This document shows, piece after piece, positions 63,661 to 64,000 of a stretch of 64,000 bases of DNA. The DNA is from Sulfurospirillum_A sp029027265. Its GTDB lineage: Bacteria > Campylobacterota > Campylobacteria > Campylobacterales > Sulfurospirillaceae. Position 1 is the first letter of the stretch, and each line of letters begins with the position of its first letter. The DNA lies in contig CP093061.1 in the NCBI GenBank assembly GCA_029027265.1, positions 434,001 through 498,000 of the forward strand, given 5' to 3'. The notes beneath the pieces are model-generated. The model saw nothing but the letters and a program-made list of their open reading frames with translations. It was not told the DNA's origin and searched no databases. The position numbers and the translations under genes were made by a program.

Positions 63661-64000
63661 ATGACTTATGATATAAATCCATTTTCAAAAGATGATAAAG
63701 ACAGATATAGTATTTGGGAAAAAGTAGTAAAAGTAGATATTGATGCATTTTTAGCACAAGATTGGTCAATGTGTGAAAAGGATTTTTTTGAAGAGAACTT
63801 TATTGGAATTGATGCTAGAAAAAGTGCAAATCCTGATTCTTGGTCTCTTACTTATGACTCACTTGAAACATATAAAGAAGATTGGTTAAAACAAGCAGCA
63901 GATTTTGCTAGCAGCGAATATAAAGAAGATAAAAGAAAAACATTATTTAATGCAACAACTCTTAGAGACATCGAAATTAAAGGTAATTCTGCTATTTTAC
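63661..64000 (+). CDS. Start of an unrecognised gene, cut by the window edge
   Basis: 113 codons from ATG 63661, preceded by AAAGGA. The product is acidic and aromatic-rich (DIDAFLAQDWSMCEKDFFEE), without signal peptide; it faintly recalls NTF2/SnoaL-like small enzymes. As part of the sugar module it is probably a catabolic or accessory enzyme. Confidence 0.6.
   Translation, partial: MTYDINPFSKDDKDRYSIWEKVVKVDIDAFLAQDWSMCEKDFFEENFIGIDARKSANPDSWSLTYDSLETYKEDWLKQAADFASSEYKEDKRKTLFNATTLRDIEIKGNSAIL

Noticed and set aside
1..64000. CRISPR arrays and tRNA or rRNA genes
   Set aside because: No regularly spaced repeats, no cas-like genes, and no T-loop/acceptor-stem patterns were found on reading; a covariance-model scan would settle small RNAs.

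Overview
The window is AT-rich DNA from a member of the Campylobacterota, most likely Sulfurimonas-like. The support is a futalosine-route menaquinone gene (mqnF), an aroQ-aminopeptidase-folK-flhF-flhG-fliA-fliM-fliY string, a cytochrome c nitric oxide reductase operon with an NsrR-like regulator, polysulfide reductase genes, and very tight gene packing with many ATGA overlaps. No rRNA, tRNA or CRISPR array was recognised.

Layout. (1) 1-18460: an aryl-polyene/flexirubin-type pigment operon (two ACPs, two ketosynthase/chain-length-factor pairs, an MIO-type aromatic ammonia lyase, ketoreductase, acyltransferase, LolA-like carrier, MMPL exporter, starter ligase, dehydratase). It is split at 5196-12173 by a terminator and a foreign cassette: a RhuM-Fic protein whose catalytic His is Pro, a small protein, a GHKL-ATPase/histidine-kinase fusion, a receiver protein, an HNH nuclease and an N6-adenine DNA methyltransferase. 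(2) 18463-24289: nitric oxide reductase genes (norFE and an Rrf2 regulator leftward, norCBDQ rightward). (3) 24328-41389: a worn, IS-rich stretch. A radical-SAM gene is cut by an IS5-like element; psrA carries three frameshifts and an IS; psrC has an in-frame TGA and an IS at its 3' end; two sensor genes are broken; an AbiEii-like gene is truncated behind an IS3 element. Intact ubiE, xseA and a response regulator lie inside it. (4) 41382-54945: housekeeping and flagellar genes. (5) 55051-57597: iadA, IS debris and a LexA/S24-type repressor. (6) 57598-64000: a probably acquired carbohydrate module (enolase-superfamily enzyme, ABC importer, SDR) running off the right edge.

How the genes work together. 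The ammonia lyase and ligase should supply and load an aromatic starter; the KS/CLF pairs, ketoreductase and dehydratase extend it on the ACPs; the acyltransferase, LolA-like protein and MMPL exporter should place the product in the envelope. The terminator after the ammonia lyase means the downstream pigment half probably depends on transcription started inside the cassette. The cassette core (two-domain GHKL kinase, receiver, HNH, methyltransferase) looks like a signalling-controlled restriction-modification or anti-phage system.

A genome-scale signal is the palindromic octamer TACATGTA. I count 33 copies by eye against about 2-3 expected from base composition. About 20 coding copies are read in one frame as x-His-Val, and two copies form a perfect 30-bp palindrome behind norQ. 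It is missing from the IS-rich stretch and from the right-hand sugar module. It resembles highly iterated palindromes or uptake-type signals of other bacteria and is, with the cassette, the best candidate for something undescribed.
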